In this document: in pieces, positions 17,820 to 27,634 of the stretch
Layout: every line of letters starts with the position of its first letter
Position numbering within the stretch: position 1 is the stretch's first letter
Source: Methylococcus sp.
GTDB lineage: Bacteria; Pseudomonadota; Gammaproteobacteria; Methylococcales; Methylococcaceae
NCBI GenBank assembly: GCA_028688525.1
Contig: JAQTYA010000008.1
Location: 1 to 64,000, forward strand
Length of the DNA stretch: 64,000 bases
Direction of reading: 5' to 3'
Position numbers and translations under genes: made by a program
The notes under the pieces: generated by a model
What the model was told of the DNA's origin: nothing
Seen by the model: the letters and a program-made list of their open reading frames with translations, nothing else
Databases searched by the model: none

Positions 17820-18811
17820 GCTCGGCTGCGCGCAGCCAGCTTGCGCTCCCATTCCAGCGAGGTTCGCACGATGAGTTCGATGTCGTCATAGCGTGGCGTC
17901 CAGCCCAGGGTTTCGTAAATCCGCCCCACGCCGGCGATCAGGCGGGGCGGGTCGCCGGCGCGGCGCGGCTGCTCTTCGACGGCGATGGCTTGGCCGTTGA
18001 CCCGGTTCATCGTATCGACGATTTCCCGCACGCTGTAGCCGTGGCCGTAGCCGCAGTTCAGCGTGGTGGATGAGCCGCCGTTGCGCAGATAGCCGAGGGC
18101 GGCGACATGCGCTTCGGCCAGGTCAGATACGTGGATGTAGTCGCGGATGCCGGTGCCGTCCGGGGTGGGGTAGTCGGTGCCGAAGACGTAGAGGCGCTCG
18201 CGCTTGCCGACGGCAACTTCGGCTGCAACTTTGATCAGCAGCGTGGCCTTGGCGGTGCTCTGGCCGATCCGCCCTTCCGGGTCGGAGCCAGCGACGTTGA
18301 AATAGCGCAGCACCACATGGCGTAAGGGGCTGGCGGCCGATAGGTCGCGCAGCATCATCTCGCTCATCAGCTTCGAGCTGCCGTAAGGGTTGATCGGCGC
18401 GAGCGGTGAGGTTTCCAGCGCATATTCGCCTTCCGGAATACCGTAGACGGCCGCGGTCGAGGAGAAGATGAAATGGCTGACCCCGGCCCTCTGGCAGGCT
18501 TCCAGCAGTGTGCGGGTCTTGCAGGTGTTGTTGCCGTAGTACTTCAGCGGGTTTTCGACCGATTCCGGCACGATGGTATGGGCGGCGAAATGCATGACCG
18601 CCTCAACCTCGTAGTCCCGCAAAATCCTGTCCAGCAAGGCGCTGTCGCCGGTGTCTCCTTCGATGAAGTCGCCGTACAGAACGGCATCTCGGAATCCGGT
18701 CGATAAGTTGTCGAGCACGACCAGGCGTTCGCCCGCCTCTCCCAGGTTTTTCACGACATGGCTGCCGATGTAGCCGGCGCCGCCGGTGACGAGTATGCCT
18801 TTGCGTTTCAT
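17816..18811 (-). CDS. galE: UDP-glucose 4-epimerase, GalE
   Basis: A 331-residue extended SDR. NAD-binding TGGAGYIGSH lies at residues 8-17; the catalytic Ser-Thr and YxxxK are in FSSTAAVYG and NPYGSSKLM. GTGIRDYIHVSDLA and LNCGYGHGYSVREIV are GalE signatures. It interconverts UDP-glucose and UDP-galactose for surface polysaccharide. The ATG overlaps the mobB stop by four bases, so galE ends a four-gene minus-strand run. Confidence 0.95.
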   Translation of the reverse strand: MKRKGILVTGGAGYIGSHVVKNLGEAGERLVVLDNLSTGFRDAVLYGDFIEGDTGDSALLDRILRDYEVEAVMHFAAHTIVPESVENPLKYYGNNTCKTRTLLEACQRAGVSHFIFSSTAAVYGIPEGEYALETSPLAPINPYGSSKLMSEMMLRDLSAASPLRHVVLRYFNVAGSDPEGRIGQSTAKATLLIKVAAEVAVGKRERLYVFGTDYPTPDGTGIRDYIHVSDLAEAHVAALGYLRNGGSSTTLNCGYGHGYSVREIVDTMNRVNGQAIAVEEQPRRAGDPPRLIAGVGRIYETLGWTPRYDDIELIVRTSLEWERKLAARSRA

Positions 18812-19359
18812 GGGTTGTCGGACCTCGAGAGGAAAGTCGAACCGCTGCGGGTCTGCAGCCAGTCCAGGATGAAATCTGCGATTTGGCGGGGATCGTTGAG
18901 ATCGAGGCTAGGAATCGGGAAGGGAGCCGCCGCATCCGTGTCGTCCGTCGCTACGGCGATGATGGAGCCGTCTTCGGGAAACAGCAGCGGCTTGCCCAGC
19001 GCTGCCCGGTACAGCTCGATTTTGGGATAACGTTCGTGTTTGAAGCCCTCCACTAGGATCAGGTCCAGGCCGGCGGCGTCGAAGTGCGCTAGTTCTTCGG
19101 CGAGGCTGGGTTCCCGCGGAGTTTCTCGCTCGGTGATCACTGCCCGTCGTCTCGAGGAGGTCACCATCACCGGCGAGGCACCGGCGGCGCGCAATTCGAA
19201 GCTGTCCTTGCCGGGATAGTCGATGTCGAAGCTGTGGTGGCTATGCTTGACCGCGCCGATTCTCAGCCCGGCCTGTTTCAGCAGCGGGATGACGGTCTTC
19301 AGCAAGCTCGTTTTCCCGGTGCCGCTGAAGGCGGCGAAGCCCAGAACCGGCGTATCCAT
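18808..19359 (-). CDS. mobB: Molybdopterin-guanine dinucleotide biosynthesis protein MobB
   Basis: A 183-residue P-loop GTPase. The Walker A FSGTGKTSLL lies at residues 10-19 and the MobB pattern AVKHSHHSFDIDYPGKDS follows, then LILVEGFKHERYPKIE. It assists MobA in attaching GMP to molybdopterin; it is dispensable in E. coli. The start at 19359 lies three bases past the epimerase stop; the longer reading enters that gene. Its position within nucleotide-sugar genes, and without mobA or mo-enzymes nearby, is unusual. Confidence 0.92.
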   Translation of the reverse strand: MDTPVLGFAAFSGTGKTSLLKTVIPLLKQAGLRIGAVKHSHHSFDIDYPGKDSFELRAAGASPVMVTSSRRRAVITERETPREPSLAEELAHFDAAGLDLILVEGFKHERYPKIELYRAALGKPLLFPEDGSIIAVATDDTDAAAPFPIPSLDLNDPRQIADFILDWLQTRSGSTFLSRSDNP

Positions 19360-19364
19360 AGGCG

Positions 19365-20375
19365 TCAGCGCGCGCCGTAATAATCCTGGTACCACTCCAC
19401 GAAGCGCGCGATGCCGGTCTCGATGGGTGTGCCCGGCCGGTAGCCAGTATCGCGCATCAGATCCTCGACATCGGCATAAGTATCGGGCACGTCGCCGTCT
19501 TGCATCGGCAGCAGGTTCATCTCGGCCTTGCGGCCCAGGCAGTCTTCAAGTACTCCGATGAAGCGCAGCAGCTCGACCGGCTCGTTGTTGCCGATGTTGT
19601 AGAGCCGATAGGGCGCTCGGCTGGTGCCGGGATCGGGCTCGTCGCCGCTCCATTGGGGGTTGGGCGCGGCGATTTTGTCCAGGGTCTGCACCACGCCTTC
19701 CACGATGTCGTCGATGTAGGTGAAATCCCGCCGGTGGTGGCCGTAGTTGTAGACGTCGATCGGCTGTCCCGCCAGGATGCTGCGGGTGAATTTGAACAAA
19801 GCCATATCGGGCCGGCCCCAGGGGCCGTATACGGTGAAGAAGCGAAGGCCCGTAGTGGGCAGACCGAACAGATGGCTGTAGGTATGCGCCATCAGCTCGT
19901 TGGCTTTCTTGGTCGCGGCGTAGAGGCTGACCGGATGGTCGACATTATGGTGTACCGAAAATGGCATCGCGGTGTTTGCGCCGTAGACTGAACTCGACGA
20001 GGCATAGACCAGATGCTCTACCTCGTGGTGCCGGCAGGCTTCCAGAACGTTGCAGAAGCCGACCAGGTTGGCGTCGATATAGGCATGCGGGTTCTCCAGT
20101 GAGTAGCGTACGCCGGCCTGGGCGGCCAGGTTTACCACCCGTTCGGGACGATGCCGGGCGAACTCGGCAAACAGTTTCTCGCGTTCCTCCAAGGCGATCC
20201 GAACTTCGGTGAATCCGGGGCGGGTATGCAACCGGGCAAGCCGGGCTTCTTTGAGGCTGACGTCGTAGTAATCGTTGACGTTGTCTATGCCGATGACTTC
20301 GTCGCCCCGGTCCAGCAGCCTGTGCGCCAGGTGAGATCCGATGAAGCCGGCGGTGCCGGTGATGAGTATCTTCAT
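19365..20375 (-). CDS. UDP-glucuronate 4-epimerase-like NAD-dependent epimerase
   Basis: A 336-residue extended [19 protein letters not shown] binds [31 protein letters not shown] and [18 protein letters not shown] are hallmarks of the UDP-glucuronate/galacturonate epimerases (CapI/LspL type). The catalytic tyrosine is in [11 protein letters not shown]. It should supply UDP-galacturonate for polysaccharide or LPS. It stands between the nucleotide-sugar dehydrogenase (3 bases) and mobB. Confidence 0.93.
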   Translation of the reverse strand: MKILITGTAGFIGSHLAHRLLDRGDEVIGIDNVNDYYDVSLKEARLARLHTRPGFTEVRIALEEREKLFAEFARHRPERVVNLAAQAGVRYSLENPHAYIDANLVGFCNVLEACRHHEVEHLVYASSSSVYGANTAMPFSVHHNVDHPVSLYAATKKANELMAHTYSHLFGLPTTGLRFFTVYGPWGRPDMALFKFTRSILAGQPIDVYNYGHHRRDFTYIDDIVEGVVQTLDKIAAPNPQWSGDEPDPGTSRAPYRLYNIGNNEPVELLRFIGVLEDCLGRKAEMNLLPMQDGDVPDTYADVEDLMRDTGYRPGTPIETGIARFVEWYQDYYGAR

Positions 20376-20378
20376 GGC

Positions 20379-21659
20379 TTACAGTCTGCCGTCGACCAGA
20401 TCGGCCGGTAGGATGCCTTTGACGTCGAACAGCACCGCGCCGGGTTTGGCCAACGCGCGTATGGCATCGGCGCCCATGTCCCGGAACTGGTGATGCCCGA
20501 CAGCCAGAATGACGGCGTCGTAATGCCCTGCCTGAAGCCCGCTGCGCAGTTCGATGCCGTATTCCGCCAAAGTTTCGTCCGGGTTGGCCCATGGATCGTG
20601 GACGTCGACCCGTGCGTTATAGCTCTGCAACTCGTGGATGATGTCGGTTACTCGAGTGTTCCGGATGTCGGGGCAGTTTTCCTTGAAGCTCAGGCCGAGT
20701 ACCAGGATGTTCGACTGGGCGACGTGGATGCGCCTTTGGGTCATCAGCTTGACGACCCGACCAGCGACATATTCGCCCATGTGGTCGTTGATATGGCGTC
20801 CGGCCAGGATGATTTCAGGGTGATAGCCGATTTCTTGAGCCTTGTGGGTAAGGTAATAGGGGTCCACGCCGATACAATGGCCACCGACCAAGCCGGGTCG
20901 GAATGGCAGGAAATTCCATTTGCTGCCGGCTGCCTCCAGCACTTCGATCGTGTCCAGTCCGAGCTTGTGGAATAGGATCGCCAATTCGTTGATGAGGGCA
21001 ATGTTGACGTCGCGCTGGGTGTTCTCAATCACCTTGGCGGCTTCGGCTACGCGGATGCTGCTGGCCTTGTGAGTGCCGGCGGTGACGACGGTGCGGTAGA
21101 GCGCATCGACGAAATCCGCGGTTTCGGGGGTGGAGCCCGAAGTCACTTTGCGGATCGTGCTTACGCGGTGTTCCTTATCCCCTGGATTGACCCGTTCCGG
21201 GCTGTAACCGCAAAAAAAATCGCGGTTGTAGACAAGTCCGGATTCGGCTTCCAGGATGGGGACACAGACCTCTTCGGTGGCTCCCGGATAGACGGTCGAT
21301 TCGTAGATGACGATGTCCCCCGGCTTAAGTGTCCGCCCCACGGTTTCACTGGATTTGACCAAGGGCGTCAAGTCCGGCCGCCGGTAAGCGTCGATCGGGG
21401 TGGGTACCGTGACGATGTAGACGTTGCATCCGCTCAGATCCTCCGGGCAGGTGGTATAGCGCAGCCCGGTAGCGGAGCGGAGTTCGGCGGGCTCGACTTC
21501 CAGCGAGCGGTCTACCCCAGATTCCAACTCGGCGATGCGTTCGGCATTGATGTCGAGGCCTATTGTGGCGTAGCGTTTTCCGCATTCCACTGCCAGCGGC
21601 AGTCCCACATAGCCCAGTCCGACCACCCCGATTCGGGCATCGTTGAGTGAAAACGCCAT
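20379..21659 (-). CDS. Nucleotide-sugar dehydrogenase, UDP-GalNAc/UDP-HexNAc type (WbpO/TviB-like)
   Basis: A 426-residue enzyme of the UDP-glucose/GDP-mannose dehydrogenase family, oxidising C6 of a UDP-sugar to the uronic acid. It has [13 protein letters not shown] (NAD binding), [14 protein letters not shown], and the catalytic cysteine in [16 protein letters not shown], which is the WbpO/TviB/WecC pattern rather than the Ugd pattern. The next gene is a uronate epimerase, so these may act in series. Start at ATG 21659 with AAGGAG twelve bases upstream; the longer reading adds unrelated sequence. Confidence 0.92.
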   Translation of the reverse strand: MAFSLNDARIGVVGLGYVGLPLAVECGKRYATIGLDINAERIAELESGVDRSLEVEPAELRSATGLRYTTCPEDLSGCNVYIVTVPTPIDAYRRPDLTPLVKSSETVGRTLKPGDIVIYESTVYPGATEEVCVPILEAESGLVYNRDFFCGYSPERVNPGDKEHRVSTIRKVTSGSTPETADFVDALYRTVVTAGTHKASSIRVAEAAKVIENTQRDVNIALINELAILFHKLGLDTIEVLEAAGSKWNFLPFRPGLVGGHCIGVDPYYLTHKAQEIGYHPEIILAGRHINDHMGEYVAGRVVKLMTQRRIHVAQSNILVLGLSFKENCPDIRNTRVTDIIHELQSYNARVDVHDPWANPDETLAEYGIELRSGLQAGHYDAVILAVGHHQFRDMGADAIRALAKPGAVLFDVKGILPADLVDGRL

Positions 21660-21970
21660 AGGTTCCGAAGTCTCCTTAAAGTTTCGATGGGGCGGCAACG
21701 CGCTGGGATCGACAGGGGGGCGGCCGCGGGGCATCCTTTCGGCCTGGATTCAATTCTATAGGATAGGCACGAATTCTTGGAAGCCGGCCTATCGTTTGGG
21801 TGCCGCGTTGGACTAGAGCGGCCGGATGTAGGCGTTCGATGCGGGGGCTTGATCCACCGGTCTGGCAGCGGGCTGTCTGGAGCCTGATCTTTTACCGTCG
21901 CAGTCGAGTTGATAGAATCCCAATGATCTGTCCATCCCTCCCCCTAAAAACCACTGCGTGTAGTTGAGCC
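21660..21970. other. 311-base intergenic region between divergent genes
   Basis: No coding or structural RNA signal was found. It must hold the start signals of the dehydrogenase operon and of phoU. On the plus strand TTTACC at 21891 and TAGAAT at 21913 are separated by 16 bases and could be a weak promoter for phoU. On the minus strand the AT-rich stretch near 21750-21770 could serve the dehydrogenase. No Pho box (CTGTCAT repeats) was recognised. Confidence 0.4.
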
Positions 21971-22699
21971 ATGCCTTCCATCAACGATCCGGATCATCAG
22001 CACCAGCATATTTCCAAACAATTCGATCACGAATTGCTCGACATCCGCAGCAGGGTGCTGACGCTCGGGGGCTTGGTGGAGGACCAGGTAGCATCTGCGG
22101 TGCAGTCCTTGCTCGAAGGGAATGTCGAGCTTGCCGAACAGGTCATCGCCGACGATTACAAGGTCAACAGCCTGGAAGTTGCGATCGACGACGAATGCAC
22201 CCAGATTCTGGCGCGGCGTCAGCCGACGGCGCGGGATCTCAGGCTGGTCGTCGTCGTCATCAAGACCATCACCGATTTGGAACGCATCGGCGACGAGGCA
22301 AAACGCATCGCGCGCCATGCCTTGGACATGGTCGGACATTTTCCGCGCCGAAACCAGCTTTCGGAAATCGAGCAACTTGCTAAAAACGTACGTGCTCTGC
22401 TGCGCGGCGCATTGGACTCTTTCGCCCGCATCGATGTGGATGCCGCCCTGCGCGTGGTGCAGGATGATCGTCTGGCGGACCGGGAGTACGAATCCATCCT
22501 ACGCCAGCAGATCACCTACATGATGGAAGATCCTCGTACCATCCCCGTTTCCCTCAATATCATGTGGTCAGCGCGCGCACTCGAGCGCGTAGGCGATCGC
22601 GCCTGTAATATCGGCGAATACGTCATCTACTATGCCAAAGGCAAAATCATTCGCCATATCAGTCTCGAGCAGCTCGAAGAAGACTTGCGTAACGAATGA
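21971..22699 (+). CDS. phoU: Phosphate signalling protein PhoU
   Basis: A 242-residue all-helical cytoplasmic protein with two PhoU repeats. The conserved metal-binding acidic motifs are present: TDLERIGDEAKRIARHAL in the first repeat and ALERVGDRACNIGEYVIY in the second. PhoU connects the Pst transporter with the PhoR kinase and represses the Pho regulon. No pst or pho gene is adjacent; normally phoU follows pstSCAB. It is followed after 24 bases by bamA. Confidence 0.95.
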   Translation: MPSINDPDHQHQHISKQFDHELLDIRSRVLTLGGLVEDQVASAVQSLLEGNVELAEQVIADDYKVNSLEVAIDDECTQILARRQPTARDLRLVVVVIKTITDLERIGDEAKRIARHALDMVGHFPRRNQLSEIEQLAKNVRALLRGALDSFARIDVDAALRVVQDDRLADREYESILRQQITYMMEDPRTIPVSLNIMWSARALERVGDRACNIGEYVIYYAKGKIIRHISLEQLEEDLRNE

Positions 22700-22723
22700 T
22701 CTGGATCTTACGTTGTACCCCGT

Positions 22724-25117
22724 TTGCCGCATTCACCGGTCCCGGATCGCCTTTTGAACAGTAATTCCCGCTTTTTGCCAGGTGCGACACGGGCATCCTC
22801 CGGCGGCTTGCCATTTGCGAAGTTTGCGCGTGGGATCTGTGCGGGCCTTCTCATATGGACTTGGTCGCCGCTGCTGTACGCATTCGATGCGTTCGTGATT
22901 CGAGATATTCGGATTGAGGGGCTGCAGCGCATTTCCGAGGGTACGGTTTTCAATTACCTGCCGGTCCGCGAAGGTGACACCCTCGACGAAAAGCAGTCGG
23001 CGGAAGTAATCAAGGCCCTGTTCAAAACCGGATTTTTCAAGGACGTTCGTCTCGATGAAGACGATGGGCGGCTTCTCATCCTCGTCGAAGAGCGTCCTTC
23101 GATTTCCAGCGTGAAGATCGACGGCAACCATGACATCGGCAGCGAAGACCTGCTGAAAGCGCTCAAGGGTATCGGTCTGGCGGAAGGTAAGGTGTTTGAC
23201 CGCCAGATTCTCGACAAAGTCGAGCAGGAATTGCGGCGCCAATATTACAGCCGGGGCAAATATAGTCTGAAAATCGACTCACAGGTCACCGAGTTGCCCC
23301 GTAACCGGGTTGCGGTCAACATCAATATCGCCGAAGGCCGCGTTGCCCGCATCAAGCAAATCAACATCATCGGCAACAACGCTTTCGGCGACGACGAGCT
23401 AATTCAGGATTTTGAACTGAGCACGTCCAATTTGCTGTCCTTTTATACCAAGGACGACCAGTATTCTAAGCAGAAGCTTGCGGCCGACCTCGAACGGCTG
23501 CGCTCGTATTATCTGGATCGCGGCTATATCAACTTCGAAATCGAATCCACTCAGGTGTCGATTACGCCGAACAAGAAAGAAATCTATATCACCATAAACG
23601 TTAAGGAAGGCGAAATATTTCAGGTGGAGCAGGTCAAGCTGACCGGCAAGACTATCGTGCCGCCGGAAGAGCTGGTTCCTATGGTGCGTATCGGACCCGA
23701 GGATACTTTCTCTAGGAAGCTGGCCACGGAGACTCAGAAAGGGATTTCGGACCGATTGGGCGAGGAGGGGTATATTTTCGCCAACGTGAATATGGTTCCG
23801 GATATCAATCAGGAAAAAAAGACGGTAAATATCACCTTCTTCGTCGATCCCGGCAAGCAGGTGTATGTCCGCCGCATCAACTTCCACGGCAATACCAAGA
23901 CGCGGGATGAGGTTTTGCGTAGGGAGATGCGGCAGATGGAGGCGGCCTGGGCGTCGACCGCGAAGATCGAGCGCTCCAAAGCCAGGCTTGAGCGCCTGGG
24001 CTATTTCCAGGACGTTAACGTGGAAACGCCGTCGGTGCCTGGGACCACGGACCAGATCGATGTGAACTATAGCGTGACTGAAAAATCTTCCGGCAACTTT
24101 ACTGCGGGTGTCGGATATTCCCAGTTCCAGGGCATCATATTCAATGCTGCAGTGACGCAGGAAAACATCTTTGGTAGTGGCAAGCGCGTCAGCTTCAACT
24201 TTAATAATAGCTCGTACAACACCATTTATTCGCTGGGGTATTTTAATCCTTACGCTACTTTGGATGGGATTAGCAGCGGCTTCGATGTGACCTATAGAGA
24301 CACTAATACGTCGAGTTCGAATTACGTTTCCAATTATGTTACCAACGTGTTCCAAGTGGGCGGGAACTGGGGTTTGCCTGTGGGCGAGTTCGATAGCATT
24401 AGGACGAACCTAGACTTTAACAATACGAAAGTTAAAACGACTTCTTATTCGTCTACTCAAATCATAGAGTTTCTTAATGAGCACGGCAGTGAATATACGA
24501 CCTATTCCGGCTCGATGGGTTGGACACACGATACCTTGAATCGGGCGATATTTGCGACCAGCGGCGGCGCGCAGAGGTTCTCTGCGCTGTTTGCTATGCC
24601 AATGAGTACCTTGCAGTACTATAAAGCGAATATCAGGCTGGAGCAGTATTTCCCGCTATCGCAGGATTTGACGCTTTGGCTAAACAGCGATATCGGCTAT
24701 GGTGGCGGCTATGGCGGTGGCGGTAACAGCGTCCTTCCGTTCTGGGAGCATTTTTACGCCGGCGGCCCAAATTCAGTGCGCGGTTTCCAGCCCAATACCC
24801 TGGGCCCCAAAGACAGCCGCGGTTATGCCTACGGTGGCAATAGCAAGCTGACCGGTTCGGTGGAGTTGCTGTTCCCGGTACCTTTCGCAGGCGACAAGTT
24901 GAAGAGCGTCCGATTGGGCACTTTCATGGATGGCGGCAATGTGTTCGCCAATTCGCCCCAGCTATCGGAGTTGAGGTTTTCCACGGGGATTTCGGCCAAG
25001 TGGCTTTCTCCGTTCGGCGCCCTCATGTTTTCAATCGCCCAGCCGCTAAATTCGCAGTCCGGAGACCGGGTTCAGCATTTCCAATTTAATTTCGGTTCCG
25101 GATTCCAGGGCATGTGA
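22724..25117 (+). CDS. bamA: Outer membrane protein assembly factor BamA
   Basis: The central outer-membrane subunit of the BAM complex, which inserts beta-barrel proteins. After a signal peptide ending in PLLYA, five POTRA repeats occupy about residues 55-430 (first one beginning FVIRDIRIEGLQRIS). The 16-stranded barrel follows, including the invariant VRGF (GGPNSVRGFQPN) and the C-terminal FQFNFGSGFQGM. No ATG is available: candidates are TTG at 22724, 22754 or 22808. The last gives a normal 25-residue signal peptide (MPFAKFARG...) but no start has a good ribosome site. The barrel-coding part around 24180-24560 is much richer in A+T than the rest. Confidence 0.95.
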   Translation: MPHSPVPDRLLNSNSRFLPGATRASSGGLPFAKFARGICAGLLIWTWSPLLYAFDAFVIRDIRIEGLQRISEGTVFNYLPVREGDTLDEKQSAEVIKALFKTGFFKDVRLDEDDGRLLILVEERPSISSVKIDGNHDIGSEDLLKALKGIGLAEGKVFDRQILDKVEQELRRQYYSRGKYSLKIDSQVTELPRNRVAVNINIAEGRVARIKQINIIGNNAFGDDELIQDFELSTSNLLSFYTKDDQYSKQKLAADLERLRSYYLDRGYINFEIESTQVSITPNKKEIYITINVKEGEIFQVEQVKLTGKTIVPPEELVPMVRIGPEDTFSRKLATETQKGISDRLGEEGYIFANVNMVPDINQEKKTVNITFFVDPGKQVYVRRINFHGNTKTRDEVLRREMRQMEAAWASTAKIERSKARLERLGYFQDVNVETPSVPGTTDQIDVNYSVTEKSSGNFTAGVGYSQFQGIIFNAAVTQENIFGSGKRVSFNFNNSSYNTIYSLGYFNPYATLDGISSGFDVTYRDTNTSSSNYVSNYVTNVFQVGGNWGLPVGEFDSIRTNLDFNNTKVKTTSYSSTQIIEFLNEHGSEYTTYSGSMGWTHDTLNRAIFATSGGAQRFSALFAMPMSTLQYYKANIRLEQYFPLSQDLTLWLNSDIGYGGGYGGGGNSVLPFWEHFYAGGPNSVRGFQPNTLGPKDSRGYAYGGNSKLTGSVELLFPVPFAGDKLKSVRLGTFMDGGNVFANSPQLSELRFSTGISAKWLSPFGALMFSIAQPLNSQSGDRVQHFQFNFGSGFQGM

Positions 25118-25276
25118 CCCGGCGTTTCGGGCAGGGGGCGGTTTTTTTGTATAATGCGCCAGATTGCCCGGCGCAATGTGTAGGGCAGATACGGACTATC
25201 CTGGCCAGCGGCGGGGATCAGTTGGTTAATCGGCAGTCTTTAAGGTCCCGACAAACACTCATCATCGGAGAGGAGC

Positions 25277-25783
25277 ATGGTACGGAAGATTCTATTGCCT
25301 TTGGTCATTTCGGCAGCGGTTTTTGCTGAGCCCAGCATGGCGGACATCAAGATCGGTTTCGTGAACGTGGGGCGTTTGCTGGAAAAGGCTCCGCAGGCCG
25401 AGGCAGCCAAGAAGGAGCTGGAGAAGGAGTTTTCCGGCAGGGATAAGAAATTGGTGGCGGAGCAAAAGGAGATCAAGTCTCTGGAGGAGCGCCTCGGCAA
25501 GGGCGGAGAAATCGGCAAGGATCAGGAGCGCGATCTCATGAATCGCAAGCGTGAGGCCAAGCGGGCGCAGGACGAATTCCGGGAGGATTTCAATCTGCGG
25601 CGCAACGAAGAACTGGCCCAGCTTCAGAAGGAAATTTTCGAAGCGATCCAGTCGCTTGCCAAGGAAGAAAGTTTCGATCTGCTGCTGACCGACGGTGTGG
25701 TATACGCCGCCCAAAGTATCGACGTTACCGACAAAGTTGAGAAGAAGCTGGTCGCGAATTACCGTCCCTCGGGCAAGAAATAG
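25277..25783 (+). CDS. skp: OmpH/Skp family periplasmic chaperone
   Basis: A 168-residue protein with a signal peptide (residues 1-22, ending SMADI) and a long charged coiled coil (about 35-120) that forms the tentacles of the Skp trimer. It holds unfolded outer-membrane proteins on their way to BamA. The [14 protein letters not shown] start of the mature part and the end with [11 protein letters not shown] match OmpH-like proteins. GAGAGGAG lies just upstream of ATG 25277. A TATAAT at 25150-25155 with only a weak -35 could be a local promoter. Confidence 0.93.
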   Translation: MVRKILLPLVISAAVFAEPSMADIKIGFVNVGRLLEKAPQAEAAKKELEKEFSGRDKKLVAEQKEIKSLEERLGKGGEIGKDQERDLMNRKREAKRAQDEFREDFNLRRNEELAQLQKEIFEAIQSLAKEESFDLLLTDGVVYAAQSIDVTDKVEKKLVANYRPSGKK

Positions 25784-25830
25784 TCCTGGTTCGGGTTGGT
25801 GACCTGACGATAATACCCGAGAAGGAAAAA

Positions 25831-26274
25831 GTGTTGGATATTCAAGCCATCAAGGACTTCTTGCCTCATCGTTATCCGTTTCTGCTGGTCGACCGAGTGC
25901 TGGAGTGCGAACCAGGCCACCGCTTGCTGGCCATCAAGAACGTGACTTACAACGAGCCGTTTTTCCAGGGGCATTTTCCACATTTGCCTATCATGCCCGG
26001 TGTCTTGATCATCGAGGCTTTGGCGCAGGCAACCGGCCTGTTGGCTTCGGAAACGGCTCCGGACGTGTTGGGCAAGGGGGCGACCTATTATCTGGTCGGG
26101 CTCGATAAGGTGCGTTTCAAACGCCCTGTCGTGCCGGGTGACCAGCTTCGGCTGGAGGCGACTTATGTTCGTCACAAGCGCAATATCTGGGCCTTTTCGT
26201 GCCGGGCTGACGTCGAGGGCGAGCTGGTGGCCAGCGCCGAAATCATGTGTGCGGCTGCGGAGCAGGGCTCTTGA
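25831..26274 (+). CDS. fabZ: 3-hydroxyacyl-ACP dehydratase FabZ
   Basis: A 147-residue hot-dog fold enzyme of fatty-acid synthesis. The catalytic His is in [23 protein letters not shown]... (His51) and the Glu in the following helix. The early motif [15 protein letters not shown] is standard. It starts at GTG 25831 with GAAGGA five bases upstream. It stands 47 bases after skp, without the usual lpxD in between, and its stop overlaps lpxA's TTG start. Confidence 0.96.
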   Translation: MLDIQAIKDFLPHRYPFLLVDRVLECEPGHRLLAIKNVTYNEPFFQGHFPHLPIMPGVLIIEALAQATGLLASETAPDVLGKGATYYLVGLDKVRFKRPVVPGDQLRLEATYVRHKRNIWAFSCRADVEGELVASAEIMCAAAEQGS

Positions 26275-27041
26275 TCCATCCAACGGCGATCGTTGACCCG
26301 TCGGCGGAGATCGAGGAAGGAGTTGAGATCGGCGCTTATACCATTGTCGGCAGCGGTGTCAGCATCCGCGCCGGCACGGTCATAGGGCCGCATGTGGTCA
26401 TACGCGGCGCCACTCGGATCGGCCGGGAGAACCGCATTTTTCAGTTCGCATCGATAGGCGAGGATCCTCAGGACAAGAAGTACCGTGGCGAGCCGACTGT
26501 GCTGGAAATTGGGGATCGCAATGTTGTCCGCGAGTTCGCCACCCTGCATCGCGGCACGGCGCAGGACAAGGGCGTAACGCGTATCGGCAGCGACAATTTG
26601 TTCATGGCCTATACCCACGTTGCGCATGACTGTGTAGTCGGAGACCGTGTGATCATGGCCAATGCCGCGTCACTGGCGGGCCACGTACGGGTCGACGACG
26701 ATGCCATTCTAGGCGGTTTCTCTCTGGTGCATCAGTTCTGCCGGATCGGGCAGTATAGTTTTTCTGCCATGGGCAGCGTGATCTCTCGAGACGTGCCTCC
26801 GTACGTCATGGTGGGAGGGCGCCCGACCAAACCGCACGGCATCAATGCGGTCGGTCTGGAACGCAGCGGATTCGATTCGGTGGCGATCCGTCAGATCAAA
26901 AAAGCCTACAAGATCGTATACAAAACCGGATTCAAGCTCGACGAAGCCGTCCGATTATTGGAAGAGTTGAGCGAGGATGGGCCGGAGGTGGCGTGTATGG
27001 TGGAGTTCCTGAGGGCAAAGGGGCGTAGCCTCATTCGGTGA
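26271..27041 (+). CDS. lpxA: UDP-N-acetylglucosamine acyltransferase LpxA
   Basis: A 256-residue left-handed beta-helix acyltransferase, first enzyme of lipid A synthesis. Hexapeptide repeats begin at once ([16 protein letters not shown]). The catalytic His lies in [13 protein letters not shown], and [13 protein letters not shown] follows. The C-terminal helical part begins near residue 190. I place the start at TTG 26271, which overlaps the fabZ stop (TTGATC) and begins MIHPTAI as in relatives; the longer reading from 26247 lies within fabZ. No lpxB follows. Confidence 0.95.
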   Translation: MIHPTAIVDPSAEIEEGVEIGAYTIVGSGVSIRAGTVIGPHVVIRGATRIGRENRIFQFASIGEDPQDKKYRGEPTVLEIGDRNVVREFATLHRGTAQDKGVTRIGSDNLFMAYTHVAHDCVVGDRVIMANAASLAGHVRVDDDAILGGFSLVHQFCRIGQYSFSAMGSVISRDVPPYVMVGGRPTKPHGINAVGLERSGFDSVAIRQIKKAYKIVYKTGFKLDEAVRLLEELSEDGPEVACMVEFLRAKGRSLIR

Positions 27042-27634
27042 TGGATGCCCGGGGCGTGCAGCGGATTGCTGGTATCGACGAGGTAGGGCGCGGCTGCATT
27101 GCGGGCCCGGTCGTTGCCGCTGCGGTCATTTTATCTCCGGGGCAGAATGTCGAGGGCTTAGACGATTCCAAGCGGTTGAGACCGGCGCGCAGAGACGAGT
27201 TGGCCCTGCGCATACGCTCGGAGTCGCTGGCATGGGCGATTGGGCGCGCCGAGGTCGGCGAAATCGACCGCCTGAACATTCTGCATGGGACCATGCTGGC
27301 CATGTGCCGTGCGGTCGAAGCATTGCCGGTCCGGCCCGATTGGGTTCGGGTCGATGGCAACCGTTACCCACCGCTGGATTGTCCCGGAGAGGCCGTCGTC
27401 GGAGGTGATGCCTCGGTGGCCGAGATTGCGGCTGCTTCCATTCTAGCCAAGGTATTCAGGGACCGCGAAATGGCGGTTCTTGATCGGCTCTATCCGGGAT
27501 ACCGCTTTAGCGTCCACAAGGGATATCCCACTCGGCTGCATACTGGCCTCTTGGGCAGTCTGGGTGCGAGCCCTTGCCATCGGCGCAGCTTTGCTCCGGT
27601 CCGTAACGTACTCGCGGCAGGCGGTTTGGGCTAG
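27041..27634 (+). CDS. rnhB: Ribonuclease HII, RnhB
   Basis: A 197-residue nuclease that removes RNA from RNA/DNA hybrids. The catalytic set is visible: GIDEVGRG (Asp, Glu) near residues 11-18, DDSKRL near 42 and the third Asp in [27 protein letters not shown] is the late signature. ATG 27041 shares a base with the lpxA stop; the in-frame GTG at 27038 is equally possible. It keeps its usual place at the end of the lipid A block. Confidence 0.95.
   Translation: MDARGVQRIAGIDEVGRGCIAGPVVAAAVILSPGQNVEGLDDSKRLRPARRDELALRIRSESLAWAIGRAEVGEIDRLNILHGTMLAMCRAVEALPVRPDWVRVDGNRYPPLDCPGEAVVGGDASVAEIAAASILAKVFRDREMAVLDRLYPGYRFSVHKGYPTRLHTGLLGSLGASPCHRRSFAPVRNVLAAGGLG

Noticed and set aside
25118..25150. 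Intrinsic terminator after bamA (T-run at 25142-25148)
   Set aside because: The only stem upstream is 4 bp (CCCG/CGGG) and stands ten bases from the T-run; too weak to call.
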